Assembly (NCBI GenBank): GCA_963691705.1
Contig: OY829539.1
Location: 59,618,327 to 59,682,326, forward strand
Origin: Viola odorata
Lineage: Eukaryota; Streptophyta; Magnoliopsida; Malpighiales; Violaceae
Length of the DNA stretch: 64,000 nucleotides
Direction: 5' to 3'
The notes below the pieces were generated by a model, which was given only the letters and a program-made list of their open reading frames with translations, was not told where the DNA came from and did no database searches. A program made the position numbers and the translations under genes. Below are positions 10,873-24,886 of the stretch, piece after piece (the stretch's first letter is position 1; every line of letters begins with the position of its first letter).

Positions 10873-12242
10873 AAAAATCATAATTAAGAAACTGAAAAAA
10901 CCACCAGAGTTTTTTTTTATCGAAAGTGTCAATCGTGAGACTCAAACTCGAGATTCTAATTTTTTCTGTTAATTTGATGCAGCAACCTGGATTAGAAATT
11001 ACAAAAATGGTTGCACACTTTAAGATCTCTGGGATTCAATTGCACACCTAACGAAACTGGAAGTATTCACCTTGATTTGTCGCAATCCAAAATATATTAA
11101 ATTAAACAATTTATCAAAAAGAAATGTCCCCATATTAAATTTTTAATTAGAATTGAAAAAATGAAGATTATATCTAAAGTCGGTAGACATAAATATTTAG
11201 GAATTGTCGCTGATTTTATTTTCTTGCTGCATAAATTAAATTGGGACTTGAAAATGGTCCTACTCATTCATGCGGGTGGCAATTCAATAACCATCTATTA
11301 ACCAACGCGGAGTAATGACATTTTGAACCATATGTTCGAGCTGAAATTATTATCGAGAAAATTCTTATTAAAATTTCACTTTCTGGGTTAACAAAATATT
11401 CTTCATAGAAAGTAGAGGGTCTAAAATAACAACAAAAATAAATATAAGGTCCTATATAACCTTGGACTAGTTAAAAGGTCAATTTTTGTAATAACAATAC
11501 TCGGTGTAGCCTCTTAAAGATGGTCTTAGTATTTCTTCGGTTTTGGAAAACTCCTTTTATGGTTACCTAATGACATTGACTTTGAGAATCACTTTACCTA
11601 ACATTGTTGCTTTTGTTGATGCCCACCTGGCCACCTTCAATTTCAATATTAGAGAATTAGATTCACCTTCACTACTATATTTAGAAAGATTAATTTTTTT
11701 TAGTAGATCGCTTAAAAAAACAAACCTTTCTTCATCTTTTCAAATGGATAATTCATCTACAAATCATATGTCATTCAAACTTATTTAAAAAAGTAGTAAT
11801 TTAGATTTTAAATTCAAATTCTTCTTATCACAATCATACTCAATCCAGAATTAATGATATGGTTATGATAAATAGAAAAACACTTGGAAAAATCAGAAAA
11901 TAATAATAATGTGAAAATCCAAAACAAATAATAATAATAATAATACAGTAATTTCTGACAATTTGGAGTTGGAAAGAAAAGAGAAAAGAAGATCAGTGTA
12001 TATCCACACCACAGCCTATTAAAGCTTACCTCTCTTCCATGTAAATATATTACTTTACTCTCTTCATCATCACTCTTTCTCCGATTCCTCACTTTTTCAT
12101 CAGAACCCAGAAAGTGAAATCATCAAAAACAAAAGTTCAATTCCGTCGTCGTTGAGCGGCAGGCAAGGTGGATCAGGGGGCGGATCCTGTGCGGTTGGTG
12201 GACCTGGAGTGTTGGTTGAACATCGTCAGGGCCCTTGGGATT
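10873..12242. other. Intergenic region and PP2C leader
   Basis: AT-rich spacer without a supported gene to about 11950. A TAA/TTA microsatellite lies at about 11905-11945. The last ~200 bases are the probable promoter and 5' UTR of the PP2C gene. The frame of the PP2C extends upstream to 12168 but only with non-ATG starts. Confidence 0.5.
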
Positions 12243-15200
12243 ATGGGTTCCTGTTTGTCTGGGGAGACTGGCGCGAGCGGCGCGCATACATCGTCGTCTT
12301 TGTCGCCTGGGACGCCGGATTCCAGGGGGCAATTGATGTCGCCTTCTAGGAAAAGAATGCTGCAAATGAAGAGGAGTGATTCTAAGGTTGAGTTGCGGCT
12401 TCATAGGGTTCCTGGCAGGTTCTTTTTGAACACCTCCACTGATATTTCCTCCATGTTCAGTAAGCAAGGCAAGAAAGGGATCAATCAGGATTCCATGGTC
12501 GTCTGGCAGGTATTTTTTCTGCTTCTTTTGAGCTGGGTTCTATTTTTGTTTGTTTGTTTAGTTTTTGTTGCTCAGTGTTTGTGTTTTTGTTTTCGTTGAT
12601 TATCTGGGTTTTAGTTTGTTTTTTATTATTTTCAATCATTCTCACCATTACAAAGCATGTGTATTGATTGTTTTTTCTTAACTCAGAATTTTGGGTCGAA
12701 GGGAGAAAGAGAAACAGTTTTTTGTGGTGTTTTTGATGGTCATGGTCCGAATGGTCATATGGTTGCTAAGAAAGTGAGGGATTCTCTGCCTTTAAAATTG
12801 AGAGCTCAGTGGGAATTGAGTAGTAGAAGCAAGGAACATGGTGATACCAGCGGTATTGCCAGTGGAAGTGTGAAGTGTTCAGGGGAATCGGTCAAGTCGA
12901 TTGATGCTGAACTCAGAAGTGATTTGGGTCAAGTGCATAACGAAAATCAATCTGACTTCTTCCAGACACTTAAAGAGTCATTTTTTAAGGCATTCAAGGT
13001 GATGGATAAAGAACTCAAACTGCATCCTTATATTGATTGCTACTGCAGCGGGACAACAGCTGTAACAATGATCAAGCAGGTAGCTTTGGATATGCATCAC
13101 TACTTTGTTAGTGTTGCTTTTGGAGTTGTTCACTGTTTTGTCTCAATTTTATATTATGATTATAGGGTCAGGATCTTGTTATTGGGAACATTGGAGACTC
13201 TCGAGCTGTGTTGGGTACCAGGGATAAAGATAACTCTCGCATTGCTGTCCAGTTGACTGAAGACCACAAACCGAATCTTCCAAGTATGTTTTTTCCTGCT
13301 CTCTGTTGGCCATTGGTATATAATTACAACTGTTTGCCTCTATGGCTTCCTCAACAGGCTTCTTTTTATATAAAAAAGAATTGAGGGATAAACTTACTTG
13401 TTACTGTCCATTGATCTAGAATCTTGAAAATCAGTATTTTTCCTCTTATCTTCCCAGTTCTAACATAAAAACGAGAACAACGAAATGGTTTTGTGTTGGA
13501 CCCTTAAATCTGTGCATTTCATCATTCAAATTATGAAAAGGATAGTGTAAGAGACTGTTTGATATCAACTGCAGTTCCTGTTTAGGTTTAGTATTTTTGA
13601 AAGTTGATGAAAATGGGTCTCTCAAATTTTGGGCAGTTTGCACATCAAGGATTATTTTATTGTTGAGTGGACTCTTAATTGGGTTTCTCCTTTGAAGCAT
13701 ATTGAGGGAAAATATATGATGATCACCAACCACTGTTTGATGTGTATGAGAAGGAAGGTTTAAATATCATTGTCCTCACAAAGGTTCATTCATGACATTT
13801 AGTTCAACCGAAGGCAAATAATGCTTTAGTTGTATTAAAGCTATATATACGTTTACTGCATAGTTTTACATTTTGTTTTGCTGCATCTCTTTGAATAAGA
13901 AAACCATGTGTAGTGACAGGCTCTGTGATGATATGATCTTATGTAATGGTTACTTTCATTGCCAATGCAGCCAGAGCCCTACACATGATATTTAGTGCAG
14001 TTGCATTACTTTTTGCTGATCCAAAGGGAAAATAATTATAGTATAAGTATTCCTGCATTTGTGTCTTAATAAAGCAATAAATTGTGATTATTTTTTGTTG
14101 ATGCCAATCACATCCAGTTCTAAAAAATGTTTAAAGTTTAATAGCATTTTTTGTAAGTAACTTTTTATCTGGGTAGTTATTAGTGAAATATTTTTCAAAA
14201 TTTTGGGCAATCCTATATCAGAATAAGAATATATAGGAGAAGTTTGGCCATGAATTTGTGTAACACACTGAAGGTAAGTGTGAATATCTGAACTCTGGTT
14301 TACATGCATAAGCAGGGGAAGCAGAGAGGATCAGACTCTGTAAAGGACGGGTTTTTTCTCTTCCAGCTGAACCTGAGGTTTTTCGAATGTGGCTTCCAAA
14401 TAGCTACTCCCCTGGCCTTGCTATGGCCCGGGCTTTTGGTGATTTCTGCCTTAAAGATTATGGCCTGATTTCTATTCCTGATGTTTCACATCACCGTGTC
14501 ACGGAGAAGGATGAGTTTGTAGTGTTGGCTACTGATGGGGTAAGATTAACTAAAGAGTCTGAAATTCATTGATGTCACTATGTAAAAATAATTGTACATA
14601 TGGATACCTATCATATGTTTACATGCTAGGAACTAGAGAATGATAAAAAACCTTGTCTTTCCCCACCTTACTTAACAGTTTCATTACTTTATTTTCAGGG
14701 TTGGTCCTCAAAATCCTGAACTCGAGTTTGTTTCTTTGTGTACTTTTTGGACTTTTAAGTTCTTTGTAAACTACTCTTTCAACTTGTTTGGTGGTTATGT
14801 GCGACTTGTTTTTATCATCCTGCTAGAACTTCAATGCTTCATTTCCACTTGAAGGTGATTTGACAGATCTAACTGTGGATAGAAAATGGACAAATATCCT
14901 TAGAACCGTAATCTTGAGCTATTCAGGCACCAATTACATTGATAAGAAGGGTAACCATATAGGCTGTCACAAATTAAAGCATTTTATTGGTTAGAAAATA
15001 AAAGCATTTAGTTTCTCATACTCCAATGATTATTGGAAGATTATCATCTCTAGCATGTTTTGTGACCTCACTTAGCTGTTATTGTTCAATTTTTTTGGCA
15101 GCTGTGGGATGTGCTCTCAAATGAGGAAGTTGTTGACTTAGTGGCATCTACCCCACGTGCTAGTGCAGCTCAGGCCCTTGTTGAATCAGCCAACCGTACT

Positions 15201-15374
15201 TGGCGGACCAGGTATCCAACCGCCAAGGTTGATGATTGTGCTGTTGTTTGCCTTTTCCTTAACTCCGGATCAACTGAAGCAATGGTTAACGGTCATTGGA
15301 ATGAAAGCAAGGGCAAATTGACTCTTGCGGAAGGAGAGAGTCTTATGGACAAGTCACGTCCCAAGAATTCATAG
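12243..15374 (+). CDS. Protein phosphatase 2C, clade-E-like
   Basis: Five exons (12243-12509, 12687-13079, 13166-13283, 14316-14539, 15102-15374) join in phase to 424 residues. PP2C motifs appear in order: GINQDSM, VFCGVFDGHGPNGH with the metal-binding Asp-Gly, CSGTTAV, VIGNIGDSRAVLG, LTEDHKPNLP, AMARAFGDFCLKDYG and FVVLATDGLWDVLSNEEVV. These are Mg/Mn-dependent Ser/Thr phosphatase signatures. The start MGSCLS is a consensus for N-myristoylation plus palmitoylation, implying plasma-membrane attachment, as described for several clade E PP2Cs. I chose this ATG because of that motif and because upstream in-frame codons lack ATG. All catalytic residues visible by eye are intact. Exon 3 to exon 4 spans a 1 kb intron. 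The precise substrate is unknown. Confidence 0.93.
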
Positions 15375-17559
15375 CGAGGCAAGGAACACGCAATGAGGTG
15401 AACTGCCTTGCAAGCCTTGTTGGTCGAATTTAACAGGTTTGAGACTAGCTTTCAAATGTGAACAGAAAGTGGTTTCCTTCCTATCATTGGTTTTGTATAT
15501 GATAACCGATATACCCCGGTGATCATCTACATCTGTTTTCGCTATTCCATATGGTGTCCGATTTTTAGGGAAGGTGGACCATATGTGTCATTGCATGATA
15601 TTATTATGCTTGTGAGTGGTGTTTTAGGTGCTGTCTAGGGTTTTTTCATATTTTTTTCCAGGTTTATTAATTTCATTACGTGGGAAAGGTGGGCCCAACC
15701 TTGTTTTTGTTCTGGTGAGAGTTTTCCTTCCCTGTGGTTTTGGTGAATTTGTAAGTTTTGTAAATCCATAGAAACTCAGATTTTAGTCATTGCATTTGGA
15801 GTTCATGTCCTCCCTTTTATCTGGAGGTTGTCAATTGAGTTGTCTTCAACATTTAGCTCTGTATTCTGGATTTTGAATCTCTAGTAACCACTCTTTTCAG
15901 ATTTCATTACTCCATCTTCTCCTGCCGCTCATTTATCGATTTCCTTACTTGACTATAACCGATGGCGCAAGACAGTACGTTTTTCATCACTCATATTTTT
16001 AGGTCACAGCTACAAGTATTGTTGAGCTCATGAGTGGCTAGGCCACCACAAATCTCTTCACGGTCGGTCAAGTAAATAGTACAACCAAATCTATTAGACC
16101 ATGTAGGTTGTGATATATTGCCAATCTGATTGTGATTTTGTTAAAAAAAATAGTGATATTTCCAAGTAATGGAGGAAAACATGTTTGGAGAGCCCTGATT
16201 TAATCTCTTGAAAGGAAGGGTCCGAAAGTATACTCGGAGATGTTGAAAAAGTCTTCCCTTTTTTCTCAATCCATTTTAAAGTTAACTTTTGTGTGGTTTG
16301 GAAGTAAGGTACTGCTTCGTTTCTCTCATTTTCATGTACATAAGGCGCAAAGAAATGAACTTGTCCACTCACTTAAAAATGAAATACTGACAAGTTTGCT
16401 TTAGGGAATTGATTAACTTGTGACAGAGACTTTTGATAGTAAAAGTTTAATGATAAAAGGAAAAGAAAGTAATAAAAGCACAAATGTTTCTAAAGTGTAG
16501 TATCAATAAAATTTTAACCATAGAAGAGACGTCTCATTTAATTATGTTCGTGGAGATCTCATTTAATTATATTCGTACCGAATTGGTATACAAAATTTAT
16601 ATGACTGATTTAATTATGTTTGCGCTAAGTCGGTATATAAGTTTATTTTAGAGAAGAAAGTAATTTTTTATTATTAAAAAGAGAGTATCAAACCATTCTG
16701 TTCGTGTTGGAAGAGCAGTATTGTTTGAGAATGAATGTACGGATGGACGATTATGTTGGACACATGGTGTGTCTGGTTTCATGAACAGAGAATGAGTTAC
16801 TGTCTGTGTGTCCGTGTCCTAAAATCAGGCCAAGAGCCTAAGATTCAGTAAAAAGAGAGAAGAAATGTTCTTCGCTCTGCCCTTCTGACTTTTGGCATGT
16901 GAAATAAAGTCGTCTGGTAGGGAAGCATGTACCCGTCCCCTAACCCCAAACCCCAACCCACCCTCTCTCTCTCCCACTCCATTCTTTTTTAGGTAAGTGA
17001 AAGTAGAATTCGAACTTGGATTCAAACTTCTACGAGTACTTTTGACACTAGTAAAACCATCAATGAATAAGATACTCATTGACTCCCACTCTATTCTTGA
17101 TAATTTTGGAATGTAAAATTACACCTCACAATCTATTCAAATAAATAATTGACTCAACGAAATTTATGTTTATCGAGTAATTATTTTATAGAATGAGAGT
17201 TTTAACATTCAAGTTGAATCACTCATAGCTCAGTGTAATATGAGATGTTTGTCATATATTTAATAGATAATGAGTAAAATTTAAGTTTAAAAAGAAATAA
17301 TTAAGAAATCGTTGAATTTAGTTGTGACAACCCAACTCATTTAACCTATAGTGTTGAATTCGGAGCTCTCGTTCCACTCAAAAAAGTAGTCTCGTTTCTT
17401 TAAGTATAATACAAAATATGAGTTGACTCACCCACGAGTTTGGTATCAGTTAGTTCCATTTTTCTTTTTCTTTTTCTTTTTCACCATCTCCATTGATTGG
17501 TTGGCACTCGGCGGTTGCAATACTTGCATGTGACTCTTATACCCTACTCGACCCAAACC
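15375..17559. other. PP2C 3' region and intergenic spacer
   Basis: Starts with the PP2C 3' UTR. No further coding exon is recognised. A TTTTTC hexamer microsatellite lies at about 17459-17482, upstream of the TPD1-like gene. Confidence 0.5.
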
Positions 17560-17567
17560 TTTTATAA
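17560..17567 (+). promoter_or_regulatory. TATA box of TPD1-like gene
   Basis: TTTATAAAC lies about 85 bases before the start codon and is followed by C/A-rich leader, the expected distance for a plant core promoter. No other element is proposed. Confidence 0.5.
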
Positions 17568-17647
17568 ACACTCCTCATACCCTCTTCCACTCCATCTCTA
17601 CCTCCAACCCACAAAAGTTCACAGCAAAGGAAATTAGAACCAAGAAG

Positions 17648-18124
17648 ATGAAGAAGCAACACTTTTTCAAGGTCATCCTCTTGACATTCCTCTCATTCTC
17701 CTGCCTTCCCTATGGTATTTTCCTCTCCTGATTTCTCTCTGTTTAAGCCAGTTTATGCAAAGCTTTAATTACTAACAATAGCTACATACACATATGTGTG
17801 TGTGATTTTGCAGGATTTGGAGTAAAATGTGGTACAAATACTCCAACAGTTGAGCAGACTCAAGTGGGATATGACAACCCTCCAAAATACAAGGTGGAGG
17901 TGTTCAACGACTGTCCTATGTGTCCTGTTATTAACATTCACTTGAAATGTGGAAGTTTTCCTCAAGCTCTTGTCAATCCCAGGCTGCTCAAAGTTCTAAG
18001 ATTTGATGACTGTGTCGTCAATGGAGGCTTACCTTTGTCCCCTCTCCAAAAATTCTCCTTCAATTACTCCCATCACCACCAGTTTCTCATGCCCCCCGCC
18101 TCCTGGTTCTTTCAATGCGAGTGA
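17648..18124 (+). CDS. TPD1-like secreted cysteine-rich protein
   Basis: Exons 17648-17714 and 17814-18124 join in phase to 125 residues. Residues 1 to about 23 form a signal peptide (KKQHFFKVILLTFLSFSC). The mature part has six cysteines, in the contexts VKCG, NDCPMC, LKCG, DDCVV and FQCE. The segments YKVEVFNDC, IHLKCG, LVNPRLLKVLRFDDCVVN and FSFNY match the TAPETUM DETERMINANT1-like (TPD1/MIL2) family. TPD1 is a small secreted ligand of the EMS1 receptor kinase in anther cell fate; many relatives of unknown role exist, and this one is among the shorter, less similar members. The gene structure (short signal exon plus one main exon) is typical. The specific role is not inferable. Confidence 0.85.
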
Positions 18125-19656
18125 AATCTCCCGTCCTAGGATAGAACTAATCTTTTTGTTTAGTAGGAGTTAGGACTGAGCTATGAGTTAAGTAACTAGC
18201 TTCAATAATTTCATTTCCTGCAAACTTCAGAAGTTGTTGTGCTTGTTTGTAGAATTCCTTGGCATATTCTAATTACTAGAATCAAGAAACAGATTATATG
18301 TTATGTTGTCACTTCTTTCTTGTTTTAGTAGATTTTAAAAGGCACCCACGACACCATCACCAAAAGCATCTCCACGTGGGTTTCAGTGCCCTCTTGTATC
18401 TCTCACTGTATGTATCAGAACTCACAAGTCACAAGTGAAGGACCCTTTTAGTTGCAGGCAGAGTTATAAAAATTGGACCACGCCACACGAGCCAGTTCCC
18501 TCCGGCACTCCGCTTTATAAAATTTCACACTTAACTGATGAAACTATTAACTTGTTGACCTATAAAGACTTGAGCAGTTTAATACCCATTTTGACGAAAG
18601 CACCGAAGGCAACGTTTTTGTTACATTTTTTCTAAAAAAACATCGAAACTGCGATACGGAAAAATCAAAAACCATATATTTCAACTATATCTCTAAGTAT
18701 AATGCAATTGAAATGTTAATTTCAATTAACCTTAGTCTTATAAATACTTTTAACAGTTATAATTTTTACGCTAAACATATCTTTAGCACCAATAATTAAT
18801 TAGGATTACAATAAAAATATCAGGACATGAAAGGTGATGAGTCAGGTACGTATCGTGTGGATGTCCATCGAATATCGATATTGGAAGACGCGACAAAAAA
18901 ATGAAACGTATGTGCTTTATAGCATCTTCCAAATGTAACGTGGTCTCTGACTGGAAATCTAATTGGTTACATGTCCATCTAATTACTATCATTTTGTGGG
19001 CCTAAAAAGTGGGCACAGTACAGTCAGTTGAATATCAGAATGCAATCAATTTATTTTTGCAACCATACATTTTTAAGTGGAACTTTGCACCAGTGACAAC
19101 TCCACTGAACTAGTAGACTTGCATAACTAACACTGGATAAAAAAGACCGAGCTAACGAGCTGATAGTACCCGAGTGACTGAGAGTGTGTATACTCAACTT
19201 GAAACCAACCACAACAAATGGCAAACCATCATGTGAAATCATAGACGAAAGACTAACTTCAGACTAAGCATTCTCAGCTGAAAAAACAACACAAGCGAGC
19301 ACAGTCGAAGCAATATCGGTCTCTTTCTTGGTAGCCTAACCAAACATTTCATAAGCTAAATCTAATCTACATAAACCCACCATCAAATACGATCATTGAG
19401 TTCCTTTTACTGGAGGACCTAAGTTTTGTAATCAAAGTCTATATACACTCATGATGCCTGCAACAGGCGGTAAGCTTTTCTCTAAATTTCCACTATTAAC
19501 AATGGGAGGAAAATAATAGCCCAAAGTGAATGTGTACTAAAAGAAAGAAAATATATCTAATCCATCATTCATCAATTACTTTTAATGATTCTTTTTCTTT
19601 TTCCGATTTTCTATCGTTATTTGACAATATGGCTGCTTTCTGTCAGTCATCACATT
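18125..19656. other. Spacer between convergent TPD1-like and aspartic protease genes
   Basis: Holds the 3' UTRs of both flanking genes, which point toward each other. No coding exon, RNA gene or mobile element with clear ends was recognised. Confidence 0.5.
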
Positions 19657-22600
19657 TCAGAGAAATAAACTGTGCAGCAGCGTACTTAGCAACAATAAGA
19701 CTACAGCCCATTGAGCACATAAACTGCAATCAGAAGAAATATAGTGTGAACCTACTAAATGTACAGTTCCAGTCTGTTCATCCTGCACTTGAATGCTTGA
19801 AGAGCCTGAAATCAACCAAAGAGAAGCTAGCATAAGTGGAGCGCGAAAAAAATGGCATCCAAGAGTGACTTCTACAACACCACAATTAGTTGAATGTCAA
19901 AGAAGTATCATAGTTCTTGAAACTAATAAAACTTCAAGAAACTCCCAACAATAATTGTCTTTCTACTGAAGTACTTTGACATTCAAATATTCACATAGAA
20001 ACTAACAAGAGCGCGACTCTGAATTCACTAATTTGTCAAATCAAGTATGTAAAGGCATATCTTTCTGGTTTCAACGAAATCATTGGTTCGCTATATTCAG
20101 ACAGAGTAATTACTAAATGAAGAACTTGACAAGGAAAACAAAATAGTTAACTGGTAAGCAATATCTAGTCAAAACAGTTTGTCCCACTGAAATTTCAAAA
20201 AACATTGGTTCAGCTTTATTTCTGAGTATTAACAAACACTGTCCTTAACTAAAACCTTTAAGAATTCAATATGGGTTTGCCCCTGACAACTAAAGCAATC
20301 ACCGCTTCTTTTTTCAAGGCAACATTAAGACACAACACACCTCAAGGAGCAACATTAACTAACTGGCATTCAGAACAAAAGCATAGACTAAAAAACATTT
20401 TTCAGGAAAGAAAATCACAAGTGAAAATAACTTTATATTAGAGTGAACAAACAATTATAAAACAGCATACTAAGGAAAAGAAATGGATAGAGGAAAATTT
20501 GGGGCTCACAGTTATATTCTGTCCATCCAATGAGCTGGCGCTCAAGATCATACAAGACTAGCTTATTTGAAAGCACCAGATCTGCAAAGGAAAATGAGAT
20601 TCAATTAGAGATTAGAAGAATTCCATAGAACATTACTATTCTCCAGACAGAGAATTACAGTAGTTGTCTCTTTTTACTATGTATTGACCCCCCATGGGTG
20701 TCAGATTGGGAAAAGAGTCAGGCATATAGACTCAATATGAAATGGGGTTTATCAGTAGCTATCTCATAACAGAAGATTAGGCCGATAGTGTAAGACCTAA
20801 AGAAACTGTAACACTATCAACTTGAAGATTTACAGGGTATAAACATTCTCTATAGCATAAAATTAAAAGGACTATATACCTCCCAAAAGCGTCATGTTCC
20901 TTCTGTCCCTTGACTGCATTCCACTGTTTTGCCATCCAATACACCACAAACCCTCCTACCAAAAGTCAAATAAAAATGAACAAGTTGATTCACATAAAAA
21001 GAGACAAAAGCACATCTAGAGAAATTTAGCCATCAAGAGAAATAACAGATGCACTTCCATCCATTGAGGCATGAAGCCATTTTAGGGAAACTGAACAGAA
21101 CCAAGAAAAAACTATAAAGATGTAAAACTGTAGGATTTACAAAGTTTTGCAGCTCCTTACATAGGGGAACAGATACTCGTGGGGATAAACCTTCAAGAAA
21201 ACAGAATTTTCAAAATGAAAAGTGACATTTGGGAATCCATCATCCACACTGCAGGTGCAAACAAAGCACATACTTAGTAAAAGAATTGCACCTTAGTATC
21301 TGAGTTTAGTTGACTGAGTTTAAATAATATGTGATGATGATATGATGTTAAGCAAGTAGGCATCCAAACATATGAATTCTGAAGAAAGTACAGAACTACC
21401 ACAAAAAGATAACTAACTTTGATAGCAGGCATAATGAAGTTTACTCTATATCAGTCAGGCACAATATGACCAAAAACAAATTATGAAACTGGTCGGGTTT
21501 AAATATTAGTAATTGCATGTCCAAAAAGAATACAAGAAAAAGAGAATTGAATAAAATTTACTCAGTTTACCAGTCCACAACTCAAAGGATGCAGTGTTAT
21601 GCTTAATTTATCATTCATAGCATAGTAACAATAGCATTAGCTTTCCACATGTGTCCTTCAACTATATCGTAATGATAATAAGGGATTTAAATTAGCCTCT
21701 AAGGTTGAATAGAGTGGTGATATCTTAAAGGATTAAAGATATCATTAAGAAACAAAGGCAAAAAGAATTGTAAGAACCTGAACTGACACCATGTCCGAAT
21801 ATTTAAAAAGGAAAAGGGAAAAAAAATACACAGTATGTGTCCAAGGATATTCATTTATTCTCTATACAATGATGCTTCCTAAATTCTTCCCATGCTGATG
21901 TTTTGATGCACAAGAAAATAATTAAACAGACTGAGATAATCTTCCTAAAAGCTAAAGATATAAAGAAAAACAATAATACGCCAACCCTGTACCTTTCCGA
22001 GTACTGAAAGCATGTATACTCATCACGAACAGTATGAACTTTCAGATCAGGCTGCTGAGAGATTATCTAGAAAGATGTGGAATACATGAGTTGCTAAGTT
22101 GCAATGAGAATCCACACAAATGATGGATATTTTGTGCTATATACCTTGCTTACTAATGGCCCATAAACCATTTCTGGGAGGTATGCAAGGGTTGTGCCAC
22201 TGTCTATTATTGCCCCCTTCATGTCCCCGGCCTCAAATATATCTGTTGGAAGATTTAGCATATCACCACCAACTTGAACTGCTGTCATATTGACGTTGTA
22301 ATGGGGCCTAAAATATTTAGTATCAAAATGTAGCTTCATATATTAAAACCCATACCTCAGCAGGAACATGAATTATATTCATTTCACATATTAAAATTTT
22401 GAATCAGGAACAAGAATAATATCCATTCCAGCATGTATTGAACGTTCTAACTCCGCGACATTTGGTATAGCATATTATGCTTCATTATGACCATAAAATT
22501 GGCTACCAGTACATACATATAAAAATGAATTGCCAAAGTTTTCCAAATCAAACATTTTATGAAAAGATAAAAAAGGAGAAAAGAAAGAAAGTAGCACTGC

Positions 22601-23972
22601 TGAACAAATTGAGAAACCATAGGTAAGAACAAAAGTTCTAAAATGAATGACATACTGGTTTGGTATCAAAGGCGTCATGTTAACTGATGGCTGCACAACA
22701 TGCCCAATGGCAAAGATACCACCTCCATTTGTACCGTCTAGGCAATGAGCGAACATCTTCTTCATCTTTCCAGTTGTACTCAATTGTGAAATCATAGAGG
22801 AATTTGCTTTTCCAAAACCAAGTATGCCATCAACTGCTTCTTCACTAGATGAACCAAGATCCCCTGACTGTCTTGCACCACACCTAAAATATAAATTACT
22901 ACAAATGTTGACACAAGGAAAAGGAGCTAGACCAATAATAACCTGCTGGATCTAAATTTGTAAGGTTTCAAATATTGCGCAGCATATTTATGAAAGTGGA
23001 GCAACCTAATATTCTTAAAGACTTTAGCACTGCCAAAGCTACCCCTATATTCAAAGACCCTATAAACCATTGTAAGAAATTTAAGTATATACATGAACCT
23101 TTCCTACTAAATAGACACATCCTGTAAAGACATTGGCAACAGTACTAACCCAAATATAACACTCCCATTAGCAGCAGCTGTTTGGAGATCCCCAGACACT
23201 CTGGCATACTGCACATCATCCTTGACAAAATAACCTGCAGTTGAGCTCCCATCCCCATATATCTCTAGATACGGACATGAAATGTTGGCACTGCAGCCTG
23301 ACAATGGACCCCCATTCACCTCATAGCAGAACTTGTCATCACAAGGAACCAACTTGCCAGTGGATGAGTCCCTCACATTGTAAAGCGTAAGATCAATCTA
23401 TTCCATATCATGAAAAAGAAGGAATTAAAAACACGATTGTGAATACGAAATGAGCAATAGATAGCAACAGGAGCCAAGAACCTACACCGATGGGGCTTGT
23501 AGTGGGGCATTCTCGGCATTGAATGCAATTAACCCACATAATGTCACTTCCAGTGTCCACTTGCACGTAATAGTCCTTGGACGGGGTTCCAATACCAATC
23601 TTGGCGTAGTACAGCCTAATTAATGCAAAAACAAACATAAGCACAGTGAATAGACAGTAGAGGAAGATTGATAAGCGGAGAAATTAGAAGGTTTAATATG
23701 AAGTACCCGAGGCCGTCGGGGCGGCCAGAGCCGCCGAGGGGGAGATCGACGCCGGTGAGCATACTGAGCTGGCGTTGAACGTCGTGAGCTTTGAGGACGG
23801 TGAGGGAGTGTGGAAGGCCAGCGAACTTGTACTTGACGCTGAAGACTCCATGAGAAGACGAAGAAGGAGGAGGAGGAGGAGTGATGTTAGTGGCAGATGA
23901 GAAAATTGCGAAGGAAATGAGGAGGAGGACAGAGATGGTGTGCATGAGAGGGAAGAGGGTGGCGGCGATCAT
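19657..23972 (-). CDS. Aspartic protease (A1), GPI-anchor type, A36/A39-like
   Basis: Ten exons on the minus strand: 23972-23707, 23615-23486, 23397-23150, 22883-22656, 22307-22145, 22066-21993, 21248-21161, 20955-20880, 20581-20510 and 19805-19657. All phases agree and give 497 residues. A signal peptide (about residues 10-30) is followed by a propeptide-like segment and the pepsin fold. The first catalytic motif is VDTGSDIMWVNC (Asp about 109) and the second is AIIDSGTTLAYLP (Asp about 326). Cysteine-rich stretches CIQCRECP and the absence of a plant-specific insert mark it as an atypical plant aspartic protease. The C-terminus is hydrophobic (AVVLLLLSTLLHSLFL) after a polar spacer, the pattern of a GPI-attachment signal, so a cell-surface enzyme is likely. 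The ATG at 23972 is chosen because upstream in-frame codons lack ATG. An ACG/GTC triplet repeat sits in the 5' leader. Confidence 0.93.
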
Positions 23973-24693
23973 AGTCGTCGTCGTCGTCGTTGCGGCCTTC
24001 GTCGTCGTCGTCAACCTGGTTGTTATTGATTGCGGTTGTGGAATGAAATTGGAAGTTTAGGTGAGGATATATATTTAGGAGGGAGCGAGTAGGAGAAGGC
24101 ATGGAAAATTTACGACGACGGCGACGACGACTTTTCCTTTTCTTCTTTTTCTTTTTCTTTTTTCCCATCTATATTTTTGGGAGTGGGCGGGGTGGTGGAA
24201 CCCACATGGGTGGCGTGCTTATTTGTCATGCTTCGTTGGAAGCGGGTGTGAGACGTTAACGGAAGGGGATAGAGGATGGGTCCGTCCGGTTTAACGGACT
24301 GCGCAGGGAAAGATGGGTTTGTTAGTTGGACAGTTGAGTTTGGATTCGGAGATCCTTGGTTTGACATTGGTAAAAAAATTCGGAGTTAGTCCACTTAGTA
24401 GTAAAATATTGCTAAAAAAAAATTTCAATGCACAAGAATCGAAGAATGATTTATTAGATTACAAGATTTATGAGTTACACTCAAGATCCCGTTTCCGTTT
24501 CGGTTTTATTATTGGTACGAGATATATCAATTTTAGTTAAAATATCGATCTTAGTTTATATGTCCGTATTTATATTTTATATGTATATAATTATTATTAT
24601 ACACAATTAACAGATATCCAACGTAAACAAAATTTCTTTACTTTGGAATACGATGAGAATAATAAAATATATATTTAACTTTTGAATACTTTT
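23973..24693. promoter_or_regulatory. Upstream region of the aspartic protease gene
   Basis: Includes the GTC/CGT triplet repeat (about 23972-24014), a CGACGG-rich stretch (24112-24130) and a CTTTTT-rich tract (24132-24165) in the probable 5' UTR and promoter. Beyond 24370 the DNA becomes AT-rich until the MULE end. No gene is supported. Confidence 0.45.
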
Positions 24694-24886
24694 GGGTTAA
24701 TTGGATGAGGGGTCCTTGCAGTCTATTTGATTGTTTTATTTCAGCCCTCCATTTTTTTGTGTTATAAAACCTCCTCCACTTCAATCGAATGATTTATTAC
24801 ATCCCTCACCCTAATGCCATCCATTTTTTTCCGTATATTTGCTTACGTGTCGTGCCACGTCAATTGTCACGTCACTGAATGCTGAC
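24694..24886. repeat. MULE copy 1 left TIR
   Basis: Inverted match to 28405-28582, with shared blocks GCAGTCTATTTGATTGT, AAAACCTCCTCCACTTCAAT and GCTTACGTGTCGTGCCAC. By homology with copy 2, the TIR-like similarity of the family extends past 25100 on this side. Confidence 0.8.

Noticed and set aside
22447..22653. Small protein genes in aspartic protease introns
   Set aside because: These frames lie in introns or antisense to exons and show no conservation.
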